64,000 nucleotides of DNA from Trogon surrucura (GCA_020746105.1 CM036628.1:6086001-6150000); one strand, 5' to 3'. Shown: positions 14,590 through 28,326, counted from the first letter of the stretch. The notes: generated from the letters alone by a model not told the origin. Program-made: numbers and translations.

Positions 14590-16476
14590 CCCCAAGATTT
14601 GCAAGAGGAAGACGGGAAACAATCCCTGCCCTGAACTAGAGGGGACTCTTCCCCACTGTACCTGCACATATCCCACATCCCTCTCTCCCGCACAGGCAGA
14701 GCCGTAGCCAGAAGAGCTTCTGCCACTCTTCTGCTCCACACACAAATTTTCAGTTACTACCACAGCAGAGAGAATCCTCAGCTGGGCTGCAAAGCTGAAG
14801 CCCCCGCTCATCACTGCTGTTCCTCTGCGCCCAGGCTGTCCGTCCAGCCACCGTCTCCCTCGTGCCCAGAGAGGAAACTCTGGGGCAAGGGCAGGCATCC
14901 CGTCCTTGGGTCAGACAGCACCTGGGGCAGAGGATGGCAGCTGGCAAATGATGTCCTCTGTTCTCCCAAAGGCTTTTCAGTTTGCTACACTATTGATAAT
15001 AGTTGAAAATATTTTCTCAGTGCATTTGTGTGTTCTTTGCTTATCCTCTTCTGTAGCTCTGGCTTCAGAAGCAAGTGTGGCTGGCACCCTAACACCTCTT
15101 CTTTGACTAATTACCTTTTTGGGAAGTGTGGGAGTCTCACTGAGCCACTCACATGTTTTTTTCTGAATAAGAGCTTCTGAGAGAGTATTTTGCATAAGCA
15201 GAATTAATCAGCTTGGTCCTGCTCTTGTGGTCATGGGGAGCTAAGCTCTTGCATGGATTTCATGTTATGTACAGAAGCTTTGCTATGAAAAATCAATAAG
15301 AGAAAGCATGTGGCTAAAATTTATTTAAAGAAGCAAATGTTAGATAGCAAATTAGCAGTAGTACCTTCCAATCATTATTTTCTCCAAGCAAAAAGTAGAC
15401 CTGTTCTCATCTGTTTTGATTTTAGGAGACTATTATGTTTTTCAACCATATTTTCCAATTGTTATATGTGCCAGAGAGGTCACCATCAATGACGTCAAAC
15501 CGCCCCCCCCCCCCCAAAGTTGCTCTAGAATTCTGCAAAATGCCAAATGTTTTTGAAACATGAAGCTTAATTATTAGAGCTACTTATGCACTGCACACCT
15601 TTATGACAAACAATTGTCAAAGCCATCAGCTTCTGCTGCCAATTTATGCAAAATAAAAACATCAGGTGAAATAGACCTGCGCGTATCTGAGTAATTGTCT
15701 CTTTGAGGTTCTTAAAGAAATAGATGTCAGATTCTCAGTGAATCTCATTGTTTACTCTGGATGACAACATCTGAAGTTAGATTTTGTATCTGACTGCTGT
15801 CACAGTGATTGAAGTCAAAACACCCTCTTCTGTCTTTTGTGTGTGTACTGCAGTCAGCTCCACAAATGTAGGCAACCTGAAACACAGCTAAAAACTGCTT
15901 TATGTATGTCCTCCCTGGCATACTTTTCTTTTTCTAAGATGGGCCGTACCAGTAATCTTAACTGACAGACGGAAAGCTGGCATTAGACTTGCAAACCAGG
16001 GCTCAAAAAGCAGGAGGAAATACTTATTTATAAAACAAAAATACTTAGAAAATTTGCCAACTAGTGCTTCAGCCATTATGATGATGATTCTGCAAGAAGG
16101 CAACTCAAATTGCACTCAGAGGTTATGTTTGGGATAAAAATCAGCACGCAGCCAGTTATGGAGGACAGCTGCATTTCACTAGCACCTCTGCTCTGGCAGG
16201 CACAGTGCACGGTGAGAGCTCTCGGAGAGGAGTGTGAGGAATCTCAGCCTCCACAGGCAACTGGAACATGTATTAGAGGCTGCAGCGTCCTGGATAGCAG
16301 TCCCCAACTGCACCCTGGCACTTCTCACATGCTCCCCGTGGGCATTCCCAAGGGGAACATTTCTGTGGAGATCTGATGATTTCCTGTGGCTGGTGCTGGC
16401 CTCTCTTTGTACCTTACTGGGAACCCTGGAGCTACTCCTCAGAGGCAGCTCTGTCTTACCATCGACTCAGTGTCTC
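14590..16476. other. Intergenic DNA with a poly-C tract
   Basis: No gene is recognised. The minus-strand frame at 14,479-14,898 is partly the CR1 relic and otherwise unassigned. A CRE octamer TGACGTCA at 15,490-15,497 is followed five bases later by a run of 13 C at 15,503-15,515. Confidence 0.6.
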
Positions 16477-17110
16477 TGTTGATTCAGTGGTTCTGTCACC
16501 CAAAGACACACACCCCTCCCGAGAAGGGGAATTGGGAAGAGGAAAGGAGACCCGTGGGTTGGAATGGAAACAGATTTAATAAAATAATAATAAACCACCC
16601 TCATATTAATACTCGTACTAATAGAAATTAAAGTTGTCCTCAGCCCGTGCAGTGGTGGCGAGCAGCGCGCTCCCAGCAGTGAATGCTGGATGTGCAGCAC
16701 TGCGAGCACCACGGCTCCAGTGAAAGCACGACAGTCACAGCAAACAGGAGAGTTGGCCTTGGGAGCAGAAGGATGGGCAAGACTTTCCAGGGATGGTGAC
16801 CATCCGGAGAAGAGACCATCCCCAGTAAATTTTCGAGTTTATAGGGAGCATGGTCTGTATGACGTGGAATACTTCAGTTGGCCAGCTCAGATCAGCTACT
16901 TTGGCTTTGGCTTCTCCTGGCTTTGGCATCTGGCTGGCTCAAAACTGCTAAAGACCTTGATCATTACTCAGACACACATACCATGGCTGTGCACAAGCGA
17001 AAACAAAGTGTCTTATCCACACTCACACATTTGGGTGCCGCAGTCTTCTAAAAAGTGCAGCTTTCCTGAACAGAAGATTGATTCCATCCCAGTGAAACCC
17101 AGTTTGGAAA
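16477..17110 (-). mobile_element. Degenerate ERVL-type LTR, minus orientation
   Basis: On the minus strand the sequence starts near ACTGGGTTTCACTGGGATGG, close to the avian LTR start consensus TGTCCTGGTTTCAGCTGGGAT. It runs to an ATTAAA signal (+ positions 16,575-16,580), then a pyrimidine-rich region, and ends near ..AATCAACA at 16,477. Order and motifs parallel the solo LTR at 47.7 kb. The 149-codon + strand frame at 16,690-17,139 lies inside and is antisense noise. No clear target duplication is visible and the boundaries are approximate. Confidence 0.65.
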
Positions 17111-17589
17111 CCAAGAAGAAATCTGGTATTCCAAAGTGACTACATCCACATGAGATAAATTCACTGTCCTTTTAATATAAAATTAAGTAGCCAGTTATGA
17201 TTTGAGCTGCTCACTTTTAACACAGGAAGGAGCTGGGAGAGCAGCCTGCTGTTGCAAAGCGGGAGGAGAGCTACAGCTGTCAGACAGAGCAGAGGTTTCG
17301 GTGCTGATAACCACAGCCCTTCAAGCTGCACCCAGAGCACTCCCACTCAGCAGAGGCAATAAGAGAGTCTGATCCTGCTAAGTGCTGATCAGGGGGAACG
17401 AGGAGTACAGCTGGCCAGACCCTGTCCTTGCACCGCCAGAGGGATGTTCATTCATCTTACTTTTTTCTCCCACACTTTCTCTCTCACCTGGCTGATGTTC
17501 TCATTCCCACTTCAAATAAGAGTGACTTAATGTCACCCTGTGGATTGGTTTTCAAGTGTATGGGATGGAAATGCAGGATTTATTTTAAA
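17111..17589. other. Intergenic DNA, nothing recognised
   Basis: Short unique-looking spacer between an LTR and a CR1 fragment. No exon or RNA signal was found. Confidence 0.6.
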
Positions 17590-17939
17590 GACCTCATTAA
17601 TGTTTACAAATATATCAAGGGTGAGTGTCACGAGAATGGAGCCAGGCTCTTCTCGGTGACAACCAATGATAGGACAAGGGGTAATGGGCTGAAACTGGAA
17701 CATAAGAGGTTCCGCTTAAACTCGAGAAGAAACTTCTTCTCAGTGAGGGTGACGGAGCACTGGAACAGATTGCCCAGAGAGGTTGTGGAGTCTCCTTCTC
17801 TGGAGACATTCAAGACCTGCCTGGACACGTTCCTGTGTAGCATAATCTAGGCATTCCTGCTCTGGCAGGGGGATTGGACTTGATGATCTTTCGAGGTCCC
17901 TTCCAATCCCTAACATTCTATGATTCTATGATTCTATGA
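17590..17939 (+). repeat. CR1 LINE 3' fragment, + strand
   Basis: It begins at GACCTCATTAATGTTTACAA and ends in three ATTCTATG units. The frame through 17,850 encodes the familiar C-terminal CR1 ORF2 tail, including [11 protein letters not shown] and [12 protein letters not shown]. It is a 5'-truncated, about 350-bp insertion. The frame still reads openly to its normal stop, so this copy is relatively young compared with those at 19.9 and 37.6 kb. Confidence 0.95.
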
Positions 17940-19879
17940 AAGGGGGAGAAAAACACACGTGTTCCTTTCCTAGCACTAGAATGCTAGAATGCTGTTTTCA
18001 TGGTGGAGCTTGCAGTGTCTCTGTACCCACCTGCCTGCATAGCTGCAACCTCTGCTGGTACGCACTAGATTGCTTACTCTTCTTCTGAAGTCTCCGGACT
18101 CCCAGCTGTAATACAGACTGATACTCATGGCTCATTATTTGGACAATATTTTATGGATTGACATCCAAACTCATGGCAGCCGTGTGCTTGCCACACAGTT
18201 TCCACCTCTATTTTAACAGCAACAGGCTCTGCAAGTGAGGACCATTTTATTAACTCAGTATCCTGCACCATAGGAAGTTTTACCCATCTAATACAAACTG
18301 GAGGGATAGTAGAGTCACAGGCAAGGGTTACGTGTAGGCAGCTGAGATAAATGATGACCTGCTAAAGTTATAAACCCAGACAAACGTGTAAAAGGTGTAT
18401 TTGTGTACAAGTACAAACTGAACATCTCATTTGAGAGTGGCATGCAAATTCCTGACAAGAAAGTAATGCTTGTAAAATGCTTTTCCCAAGGAAATTAGAG
18501 GCATTATTAGGGCAAGAATCACTCACCGTTTTCCTTAAAAAGAACAAGATTGGACCCAGGATTCAGCTATAAAACTTTATTCTTGTTGGTGAGCACAGGT
18601 TCCCATGGGAAATGCTGTCTTTCATGACATTGGTAGTTTAGGGATGATGTAGGTCTTCACTGTGCCACAACAAGTAAGACTTCAGAGAGCGGAGTGAAAT
18701 TTGTATGTAATGTTGGTATATAGATGCTTCTCTTCTCAGTCTTTGTTCCTGGCTTAACATTCCTATGAAAGCCCACCGTTAATCCATTTAGCATTTTGGC
18801 CTCCTAAAGATTCTATGTTACTTGTTAAAACGCTGCTACATTTTCTTTCAAGGCTGATCACTCTCTGGTTTACTGTGCTCAGCCTTCTGTGATGAGTCTG
18901 TCCTCTCCAGCACAATGCGCAAACAGCAATTTTCATGTATAAAGATCACTTCAGCTGACTTACCCTTTGAATGAATAAAAGCTTTGTTCTTGCGTCTGGG
19001 AACTTTTTAAAAAGCGTATGTGCATGTCTAAGTGTTTCCAGTATCATAGCATTTTGGTTTTATGATCCATGCAACAATTTTAATTGGAGAAGACTTTATG
19101 TTCAATTTTAAAATTATGGTGTTGGAGGATAATAACATCGACATGATCATTTCATTATCCAGTTTAATTTCTTAAAAATAACGAGTTCAAACTTTTGTAA
19201 CAAGCCAGTTCTCTGAGGTCTCACACTGAGTATTCTTACACTGAGCAGATATGTTAGTCAGATTTAACAAAAGGGAGACCATTAATAAAACTGAATAAGG
19301 GGCACTGTCCTAAGTTAAAGCTACATCCTGATATTTCAAAATCTATTTCCACCTCATTGCCTAGTTCCTACTTCACCGAGTAGGTGGCAACTGATGATAT
19401 TAACCGCAAAGCCTGGAAAGATGGCCCTTGGCTTGGACAGCTGCTCATCCAGCAGATGCAGGTCATGGATGTAGAAGGAGCGAAGAACAAGCCAAAATTT
19501 TCAGCTGCTTCAAAGGAGTCTGTGCTGCAAGTCCCCAAGAGCTCACAAGATGACTCTGCAGCAAGATTAGTGCCATAATATAGGCAGAAATCCATAATAT
19601 AACTAATCCACTATCATTTGCATGGACAAGCTATTATTCTATTGTGCGTTTTAAAAAATAAAATGTCTTCTCTTCTCCACGTGGCTCTCTGATTCCTATT
19701 AACTAGTAAAAATGTTAATTAGAGTGTCAAGATATCACGGTGGAAATCTAACACTATGAGATCAGCATATGATGAATAAAATTGCTTTAGAGTTCACAGA
19801 AGACTGCGGAGAGCTGGCAGAGCCTTAGACAGAGAAGATGGCTGGAAGAGGAAAGGTCTCCATCTCATTCTTGCCCACT
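17940..19879. other. Intergenic DNA, no gene recognised
   Basis: The overlapping small frames at 19,368-19,595 (both strands) do not resemble a known protein. No repeat end was identified. Confidence 0.55.
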
Positions 19880-20152
19880 GTGAACAGGACAAAAAATAAT
19901 GGACTTAAACTGTTATAGAAAAGATTTAAGTTGAACATAAGGAAATTGTTATAATGGTAGGAATATTAAGAATGGGATTATACTGTAAGGTTGTAGCCTT
20001 ACCATCATTTCAGGCTTTTAAGAACAGCTTAGAATGACAAATTATTCTTGACAATTCTTTAGCTATAGTTAATCCTGCCTAAGGGAGTAGAGATGGACTC
20101 AGTGACTTCTCAAGGTCCCTTCTAGAGTTATTTTGTATGATCTTATGATCTC
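19880..20152 (+). repeat. Old, diverged CR1 3' fragment
   Basis: Degenerate but ordered CR1 landmarks: an ACAGGACAAAAAATAATGGA block, then GTTGAACATAAGGAAA, then GGACTCAGTGACTTCTCAAG and GTCCCTTCTAGAG, and a decayed terminal repeat TATGATCTTATGATCTC. No open CR1 frame survives, which indicates an old insertion. Confidence 0.75.
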
Positions 20153-20696
20153 ACAGCTACAGATCTCCAGAGTTTCTTTCAAATTTAGAAAATACCTCTA
20201 TTTGAAAGAGTTCATCAGAAAAGAGACCCCTGTGTAAGATTTTGGGGGGAAAGGATTTATCAGCTCCATACAGCACAAAAAGTTCTTGCAGAAATTTTGC
20301 TTTTATTGTACTGAGAGCTTAAATAATAAGGTGAAATATGAAAGGAATGGAGAGCACTCTATAACATGAATTCCATTCCACTACAAATCACACATGATTT
20401 TGGATGGGGTAGAAAATGCTCTGAAAATTACCTGGTCGTGAGCAAACATATGGCATGAGACCAAGACATCGGATAATAAGACATTCTTGCAGATATCTGA
20501 TTAGTCTCTAAGCACCACGTCTTTCAAGCTGAGATTTAAGTTACTCATTTTTCTGAACCTGTAGTATTTCTAATTTATGCTAATAGTCAAATATCATTCA
20601 GAACACCAAGTCTTCTTTTAAGGCTTGCATCAAAGCTCACGTCGTCATGAACTCCAACACATCTCATTAAAAAAGGTCAAGTTTTGTCTGAATTGG

Positions 20697-20730
20697 AAAT
20701 TGTATATGAATGAGAATTCATATACAATTT
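20697..20730. repeat. Perfect 15-bp inverted repeat, 4-nt loop
   Basis: The left arm AAATTGTATATGAAT (20,697-20,711) is exactly complementary to ATTCATATACAATTT (20,716-20,730) across the loop GAGA. A partial third copy, GTATATGAAT, follows near 20,734. It could extrude as a cruciform or fold in RNA, but the arms are AT-rich and too short for a typical microRNA precursor. Confidence 0.95.
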
Positions 20731-23085
20731 ACAGTATATGAATCTCTGCTGGACACTTTGTAAAGCAAAAGAATGGGCACTGTCTTGGCTTCTGTGTGGG
20801 AACATTATGATGAGGGAACATGTTCTAATTTCCACTCAGTATAGAACTGTCACCCTGCGCTAGCTATCGCTGCAGACAGCGTGCTAGAATTTGGCAGAGC
20901 TCAGATCAGGGATAGAGAGTGCATTTTTATGGAGGGGGTTATTGCTGACAACACAAGAACAATAAATTAGAGTCAGGAATAAGAGAAGACGTTAAGGCCC
21001 CCATGGCACCTTCTTAAAAGAATTTAATATTCTGAGATATTTCACTTTCTACTGTATCTACATGCCATTTATAATCCAGGCAAGGCAATATCCAGAAAAT
21101 AAATGAGGTATAATTTTCACGCTAATTATGCTAGATGCGTTTATCCCTTTCACATATTTATTTTTATATTGTGCCTTTAAAATATAAAAAGACAATAATA
21201 TTAAAACACACAAATTAAATTTTGAGATTCCTTTGCCTTCTGCATTCCTTCTGCTTTGCATAATAATTCCCAGTTGACATTTCAGCCTGTCTTCTCACTT
21301 ATATTCCCAGATGACAGAGCTATGTGTTCCCTCGGCCAAACCCCGGGGGTTTCTTTTCAAATCTTGCTCAACAAAACCTTGAAAGAAATGTGCGAGTGTT
21401 CTGAGCAAGGGCAGGAAGAGAAATTAGATGGTCTAATATTGTTTTGCTTGTGACTCTGTAAATCATGGGGAATATAAATGAAGTTAAGGAATTCCCCAGT
21501 TTTATAGTGATGTATGTGACGGTAAAGAATTGGATTGATCGGTAGCATTCATACAAAATGTCATGTGACATTGACCAATCCTTTTTCATTGCTGCTGTGT
21601 TTTTCTGAGGCAAATTAAATTATAGATTAAACCCACCAACCAGTTCTTGAGTCAGAATATAGTTACAGCAATTTTAATAACATGTTTCATAAAGAGACCC
21701 AAGTTGAAAATGTTGTAATTTATTTATCAATGTTCTTTAATATTTCAGGCAGTTCAGATGATCATTTTTATTTATTTATGTATTTGAGGATTTATTAAAT
21801 GTGCCCATCATCCTTTCTGGGTGAAGTTGCAAAACTGACATCACAAAGATCTTAAGCTGAACTGATGTATCTCACTCCCAAGCCTTCTTACCCAGTCTTT
21901 TCCAGTAACACACCCACCATGTAGTGCCCCTTTGCAGTCATGATGTTCAGACCCCCTTTGGGACCAGGAAATGCAAATTTCATACATGAGAGCTCTTCAT
22001 GGAGCTCTCACCCGGGTCTCAAAAGACTACAAACTCTTGAACTACATTTCCCAAAGGATGTATCTTGCTGCTATCCCCAGAAGGATGGGGAAATTCCTAC
22101 TCTAGTTGGAATTTTACATCATCTCCAGCCTAATAGGCTAAAAAAACCACAGGGAAATGATCCATATCCACAATGATGCTGAAAAAGTGCTGAGCTTCAG
22201 CCAGAGACCTGGCTTATATACTGCTTACATCTAGGAATAATCCTTGGCTTCATCTCATAAAGGACAAAAATAACGCAGGAGTTTATGTCAGTGTATTTGC
22301 TGTTTATCCCATAGTCTTTTTTCTCAAAAACTAGTATCACATCCTGAATCTACCAATTTCCCTGTTTAGATGGACTGGCGCTGCATCTGCTGTGACAACT
22401 GCAAGTTTTGCTACTATTTTCCTAAATAAGGTTCTTTAGAGACATGTACTGAATAATCTGTACTCATAGAAATTAGGCTAATTAGACTAGATCAAAATTA
22501 CACTCAGAATTATCGCTGAGCCAAAGTTTGATGCAAATTTCTATTTGTTTTTTACATGCCCCATCTCAGCATCATGCCAATTTTCACATCTGTTCTTGTT
22601 AAGACAGCAGGACTATTAACACATCCATCCATTATTCTGAAAGTAACCTACTCGAGGCACAGCTTAGTGCACAGCAGAACCAGAGCAAGCCATGAGGAGG
22701 AACCCCACACCATGTCAAAAGTTCAGATGAGCAAAACCAAGTGAGCATAGTTCAGGACATGTCCCATATTATAGTTATCCTCGTGTTTCATAGCAGTTTG
22801 AAATAGTACGTAAGACAGCTGGCAGGGCTGATATTGGGACTTGCTCATCTAACCAGTGAGCTACAAACAGATGTTGTGCATGAAAGAGGAACCACTGCCA
22901 TTGACACGTCTCACATGCCAGAGAGTGGGGCAAAGTGACTCAACGTGACACAAAGAGGAAATTGTGTGTGACATGTCCTTCATTTCAATGAGTAACATGT
23001 CACTTCTGGCCAAACTTTTCATCTGAAACATCCAATGGGTTTTGACAGGAGATACATGTGATTTCTGGGGTGGTGAAAGTCTGCT

Positions 23086-23104
23086 TATATATATATACAC
23101 ACAC
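23086..23104. repeat. (TA)n(CA)n microsatellite
   Basis: About six TA units are followed by four CA units. It is a simple sequence, probably length-polymorphic. Confidence 0.9.
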
Positions 23105-26100
23105 CAAGTATAATGAGAGGCACAGTGACTATGCAGCAAGAAAACAGAATTCCTGCACTTCAGGATTTGATACTGATTTGTGATTTATTATGCTATTTTG
23201 GACCAATGTTTCTTAGAATACTATCCACAAGCATCAATAATTATATTGTAGAAGGGTAATTGCCAATGTTTAATTCTACTTTACAAATTGTTGTTTTGCT
23301 GCCAACTGCGTTGTTTTTAACTGACTGGACTGAAAACATTGTTCTGCATTGATAGGTACAGAGGAGTCAATGAGAAACTGTGTGAGAAGTGAGGAGAGAC
23401 AGTGAATTGTGAAAGTATATGGCTGTGACAAGATTTGGAAGTCTCCCCTGGTCCTTGCTCAGATGCTTCTGAACAATGGTGCTAGCTTATGTATGTGGTT
23501 ACACAGTGACAGATTTCTTTTCCAAACTCAAGAGTCCAAATCTGAGAGGAAATTGGCATTTCACGTTAATGACAAAATCACAGAGCTGAGAGACAGCTGG
23601 ACGTATTTCCTAAGTTCCTTCCACAATACAATTTCTCCAGCCAAACAAGCGCTCTGGTCACCATGGGCAAAGTTATAACGATGTGAGTGAGAATATGTTC
23701 CTCATATAAACATGCACAGGTATAGATGGGCCCATCCTCTCACTCCTAATTTGTGAGTCTATAAGATCCTTTCATGAAATGTGTACAGCACTGTGAAACA
23801 GGCTGACTACCAGTGAGTAAGATAAGGAGCTCTGCTCACCAACACGTAGCAGCACTCTATTCAGCTCCTTGCAGACAGCATCTAGCTTAGTGTTAGGTGT
23901 TTTGGAAAAGATACACCTGTGAACGCTTCCAAGTGAAAACAAATACTATTTTCTTTAAGTTGTAGGCAATGGTCTTACCTCACACAAAGAATTTAATCCT
24001 AGTGACCTTGTTGTGTGATAGATTTCTTCATTCCATTAAGATCAGTAGAGATGGGAAAGATGAAGGAATTGCCCCAGAACAGCCCCGGGTCTGGAATACA
24101 GACACTCATCCAGCAAGGTACTTGACCACGTGCTGAAATTCAAATACTTAAGAGGCCACTGGTGGGCTTGGTAATCTTCTGTAGTTTGCACAAAGCTTTG
24201 TGGGCTTTGCTAGACTTAATGTGAATAAAAAAAAGGTCTTAAAAAGGTGCGCTTCCTCCTAGCTTCTCAAATTAGAGGTTAGGACAGAACAGGATGATTT
24301 CAGTTGGTGAGGATGAACATCTTGGCCAAGAGCAAGTTGCAAAATACCCACCCACCTCCTTGTTGCTCATTTATGGATATAAAGGCCTATAATAAACAGA
24401 GAAATCTGGGAAAGGAGGTCTCATGGCAGTGTAGCACCTTCAATAGTTTGTAATTCAATAATTAACATTTTCCCTTCGTGCTTTGAATTATCAGATATTC
24501 CTAAGGCATATGCAGTAGAGAGCAAAGCAGATTTACAATGCTAACAGAAATTTTATTAGCGGCAACATTAGCAGTATGCATGTAGGCAGAAAGCCAGTAG
24601 GTACCAAAAATTGGATGAGGTGGTTTTTTTGATGAATTAGTCATGCTCCAATGTTCATCAAGGTTTTATTTCTGATATTCAAGTTTGCAAGTCCTGGTCC
24701 AGGTGCCGGGATTCAGGGTTCTAGTTCAGGTATCAGAAAGTGATGACTGCAGTAAACCTGAGAATAGACTCTGAAAAGACCTCCTAGCTCTGTCAACATG
24801 TTCAGAGGCTGGACTGACCCCTGAATTTCAATGTTCTGCTCTTCTGTAATTTATACCATGCCCAAGTTATTGCACACCTCCACAGGCAAGTGTTTCCCAA
24901 GCTCCACAGCTGCTCCAACCATGTTCTCATATTAAGCTCCATCTGAGAGGAGATATACGGCTCCAGGACAGACAAGCCAGTTGTACGAGCCAACCCTAGT
25001 GTGAGCTTCTAGGATCTCTACTACTGATGATTCCTAAATCAGATGGTTTTTGTGGCCGCTGGACCAGGGAAACTGAAAGTAGCATAATTTTCAGTCAGAA
25101 AGTGCAAGACCCAGAAACCACGTATCATTTCCAAATCACCAGGTGTCAGTGTTTCAGGAAAAAATAATTCTTCAAAGGTTTTCTGATTCATGGGGAACTG
25201 AAAACATCAACTTTGCAATCTGATACCAAATCTAATCCTAAAAAATGTAAATACTCAATGAGTCAGAAATCAAACCCATCAGAGAGCTCACTGGTTTTAA
25301 CTTGCTCAATGCCAGTTACGGCATTTGGACTTATGAGCAGTTATATCATTGCCTCCATAGCATTCAGAAATAAAGACATCATGATCATGCAGACAGGTCA
25401 TCAAGTCAGAAAACTCTCCTTTTCTTTCTGTCTGTTATTTATCTGCAAGAATAAATAAAAACTTGAATTAATGAGATGCGGTGTCCTATGGATATACACT
25501 TTATCATGCAGTTGATCACAGCTTCTTGGGCACCAACATCAATATTTGGTTTGAAACATTTTTATGCAGTGGGGGCATTAACATCTGTTTATGTTGATTC
25601 TCTGGTGTCTAATAGTAATAATCACACTTCAGACTTTACCTTTCTTTGGCCAATTCTGTGACCCATCTTGTTTGTTTAATCCCCTACTTTGACAATACTT
25701 GTGGCAACACCATTATATGGACCTATATCCCTTTGCCAAATTTCGCTGAAATACGCTCACGGGTTAAAAAAATTACTGGGAAAACATGAACAGACGTGCA
25801 GATGGCCCAATTACTTAAATCTTGTTTCCTCCTGAAGATAAGCTTTAGAACTGGTGCTATACCAGACTAATGGCGATCAATATGCCACGGGAATGGGTCT
25901 GAGGCCTTGAAGCGTGATAATGTTTTCCTCTGAAGTCCTACAAGTGGAGTCAATGTTCCAGAGCACCTTCCCAAATAGGAAAGTAGTCTGTGAAATATGT
26001 TAAGAACATGTGCCCCTTGAAATTCAAGTGTAGATTTGAAAAGCAGACAGTCTAGAAAAATGATGGGTAAATACAGTAAGAAGTACAGAACGGGAACCAT

Positions 26101-26420
26101 TTGCCAACTGGAAATAGCACAAAAGGGAGCATCAGCCTGTGCCAGTCTGCCTGGGTCACTGCTTCCTGCAGTGAAATACAGCAGCTATTTACATCTGCCA
26201 CCTTTTACAGAACATACTAAACTACAAAATAGTCTTGAGGTAATGTATAATGATTTCCCTCTCCTGTTAAAATTGGCTTTGAACAGCTGTAATAGAGTTA
26301 TTAAAACAACCTGCATAAGCAACAGCTTAGAAATTACCTATGCACCGGAATAATTCTGCAACTTGAGAAATTATTTTTATCTTTCTGAATTAGCAAGAAG
26401 TGTGAACAAAAACTCAGCCC

Positions 26421-26884
26421 TGCACTGGTTTTGGCTGGGATGGAGTTAATGTGGGGTACTATGTTTTGTATTTGTGACCAAAACAGTGTTGGTAACACAC
26501 CAATGTTTTGACTATTGGAGAACAGCATTGAGATCTTTTCTGGTTTTGGGGGTGTGAAGGGACACAGGCAGGACAGCTGACCCCAACCAAAGGGATATTC
26601 CCTACCACATGACCTCATGCTCAGCAAAAAAAGCTGGAGGAGAAGGAAGGAAGGGGAACATTTGGAGTTACACGGCTTGTCTTGCCAAGTGACGTGTGCT
26701 GGAGCCCCGCTTTCCAGGGGACAGCTGAACATGGGGAATAAATTCCTTCTTTTGCTTTGCAGCCATTACTTTACCTATTTACTGTTGCCCACAAGTTTTC
26801 TCAGTTTTCTCACTTTTGCCCTTCCAGTTCTCTCCACCATCCCCACGAGGCTGAGCTGTCTACCTGGTGAGTTAACCCACAGCA
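26421..26884 (+). mobile_element. ERVL-type avian LTR, probable solo, + orientation
   Basis: It starts TGCACTGGTTTTGGCTGGGA, matching the common bird LTR start TGTCCTGGTTTTGGCTGGGAT, and ends in GAGTTAACCCACAGCA. Internal landmarks in order: GGTAACACACCAATG, GACAGCTGACCCCAACCAAA, CATGACCTCATGCTCAGC, AATAAA at 26,737-26,742, and a pyrimidine-rich tail. The TATA position of the consensus (CAGCATATAAAGC) reads CAGCAAAAAAAGC here, so the promoter looks dead. No retroviral internal sequence adjoins it and no clear target duplication was found. Confidence 0.8.
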
Positions 26885-28326
26885 AGAATGTTTTAGTTCG
26901 TTCATCTTGCTGAATTGACTCAACGGCATGTTTTCATCTGCCTTAGAAACAATTTCTTGATTGTATTGAACAAATACATGAAAGAGATGGAATATATGAT
27001 CAAGGTGTGCCATGAAATGGTCCTTGAAAGAAGCTGGACTGTTTCACCAAATTCCTGCTACATGTCAAGTCAGATCTGTGGAAGGTTCATCAGCCATGTC
27101 TGATAATGCCTTCAGTAACTGATGGCTGATGCTTCTATTTTGTTTATTCTAATGAAATATCCCACAATGCATTTACTTAATAAATGAGATATCTTCAAGA
27201 CATATGAGTGAAAAGGTTACTCTGCCTGCACTTGATTGCCCAACAGTAAGAACTGCTTGTAAGGGAAGAGGTGCAGTATCATGTATTAAGGAAGCAATAT
27301 ATATACTCTGATGAAAAACATCAGAAAGACTTGAAGAAAAACAGAAGGGCTCATGTCACGCAGGGTTCCCAAATCCTACTGAATGTTCTAGACATCAAAC
27401 AAAAGCGAAGACATGAGTTGTCTTTTGTAACTTCTTTTCTTAATGTGGCCTTTTTAGTAAGTCTACAGTGGACACGACACTGACATTTTAGACCGTGAAA
27501 GTGGAAGAGTGTTTGGTTGGTGAGTCCCACAGCTGCTCTGTGCAGTCTGGTGTTACTTGCTGGCTGAATATCAGAATTGGAGATAACTCAGAGAGTCATG
27601 GATTTGGGAGGAGAAATGGTCTCAAACTTGAGCAGAAAGATTTGGGGTTTGCTCCCTCATTGCTTGGAAATCTGCATGTTAGGTCTTCTTAGAAACAGCT
27701 CCAGGGACATACCTGGCTCCCTCTAGTTGTTTGGGGTTTTTTTGAGATGCAATTCTTTCTTCCTTGGCCTCATTTCAGTAAGAATGGAGACTTTCAACCA
27801 AAATATCACCTTGTGGCATGAACGCTCTCCTGCCACTGCAGACACGCTTAACCTGAGAAATACCTGAGACAGAGGCCTCCCACATTCAAACAAAAGCAGG
27901 ACAATATCATTGTCTACACATAAAGCTCAGCCTTTGAGCTTTGAGTGCTGCAGCTCTAAATAGACATGGAAGCGAAATACAAGCTTTTCTATATATCTCT
28001 CCCCCTGACACTTCCTGAGATCTACTCCATCTGCTATGAAACCCTGAGGAGAACAACCTCCACCCCCAGGTCTCTGTTCAGCTACATTAGGAGTGCAGTC
28101 TCCTGGTGGAGCAAGGCACCGAAGGTAGGGAGGACAGTGTTAAAAGTCACAAATGCCAAAGTTTGGGGATGCAGTACGCAGGGAAATGTGGCAGAAGCTG
28201 GAATCTGGTCAGTCTTAATAGACCTTCTTCCAGATCCTTTTCTGTCCTCTGGGCAACCACCCTTGATCTCTTTCCAGGATGTGTTTTTTTCACAGCTATT
28301 TATCATTTGAGTTTTATGTCTTTCAC
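26885..28326. other. Intergenic DNA, nothing recognised
   Basis: Short unrelated frames only, with no repeat boundary or exon signature. Confidence 0.55.

Larger units (their letters stand above)
20153..26420. other. Intergenic DNA with a hairpin and a microsatellite
   Basis: No gene is recognised in about 6.3 kb. It contains a perfect 15-bp inverted repeat at 20,697-20,730 and a TA/CA microsatellite at 23,086-23,104. The remaining short frames match nothing I know. Confidence 0.6.

Noticed and set aside
16690..17139. 149-codon + strand open frame
   Set aside because: It lies antisense within a degenerate ERVL-type LTR and resembles no protein.
17428..17850. 140-codon + strand frame
   Set aside because: Its C-terminal two-thirds is the tail of CR1 ORF2; the start is in unrelated flanking DNA.
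20697..20730. Palindrome considered as a microRNA precursor
   Set aside because: The 15-bp AT-only-rich stem with a 4-base loop is too short for Drosha/Dicer processing.
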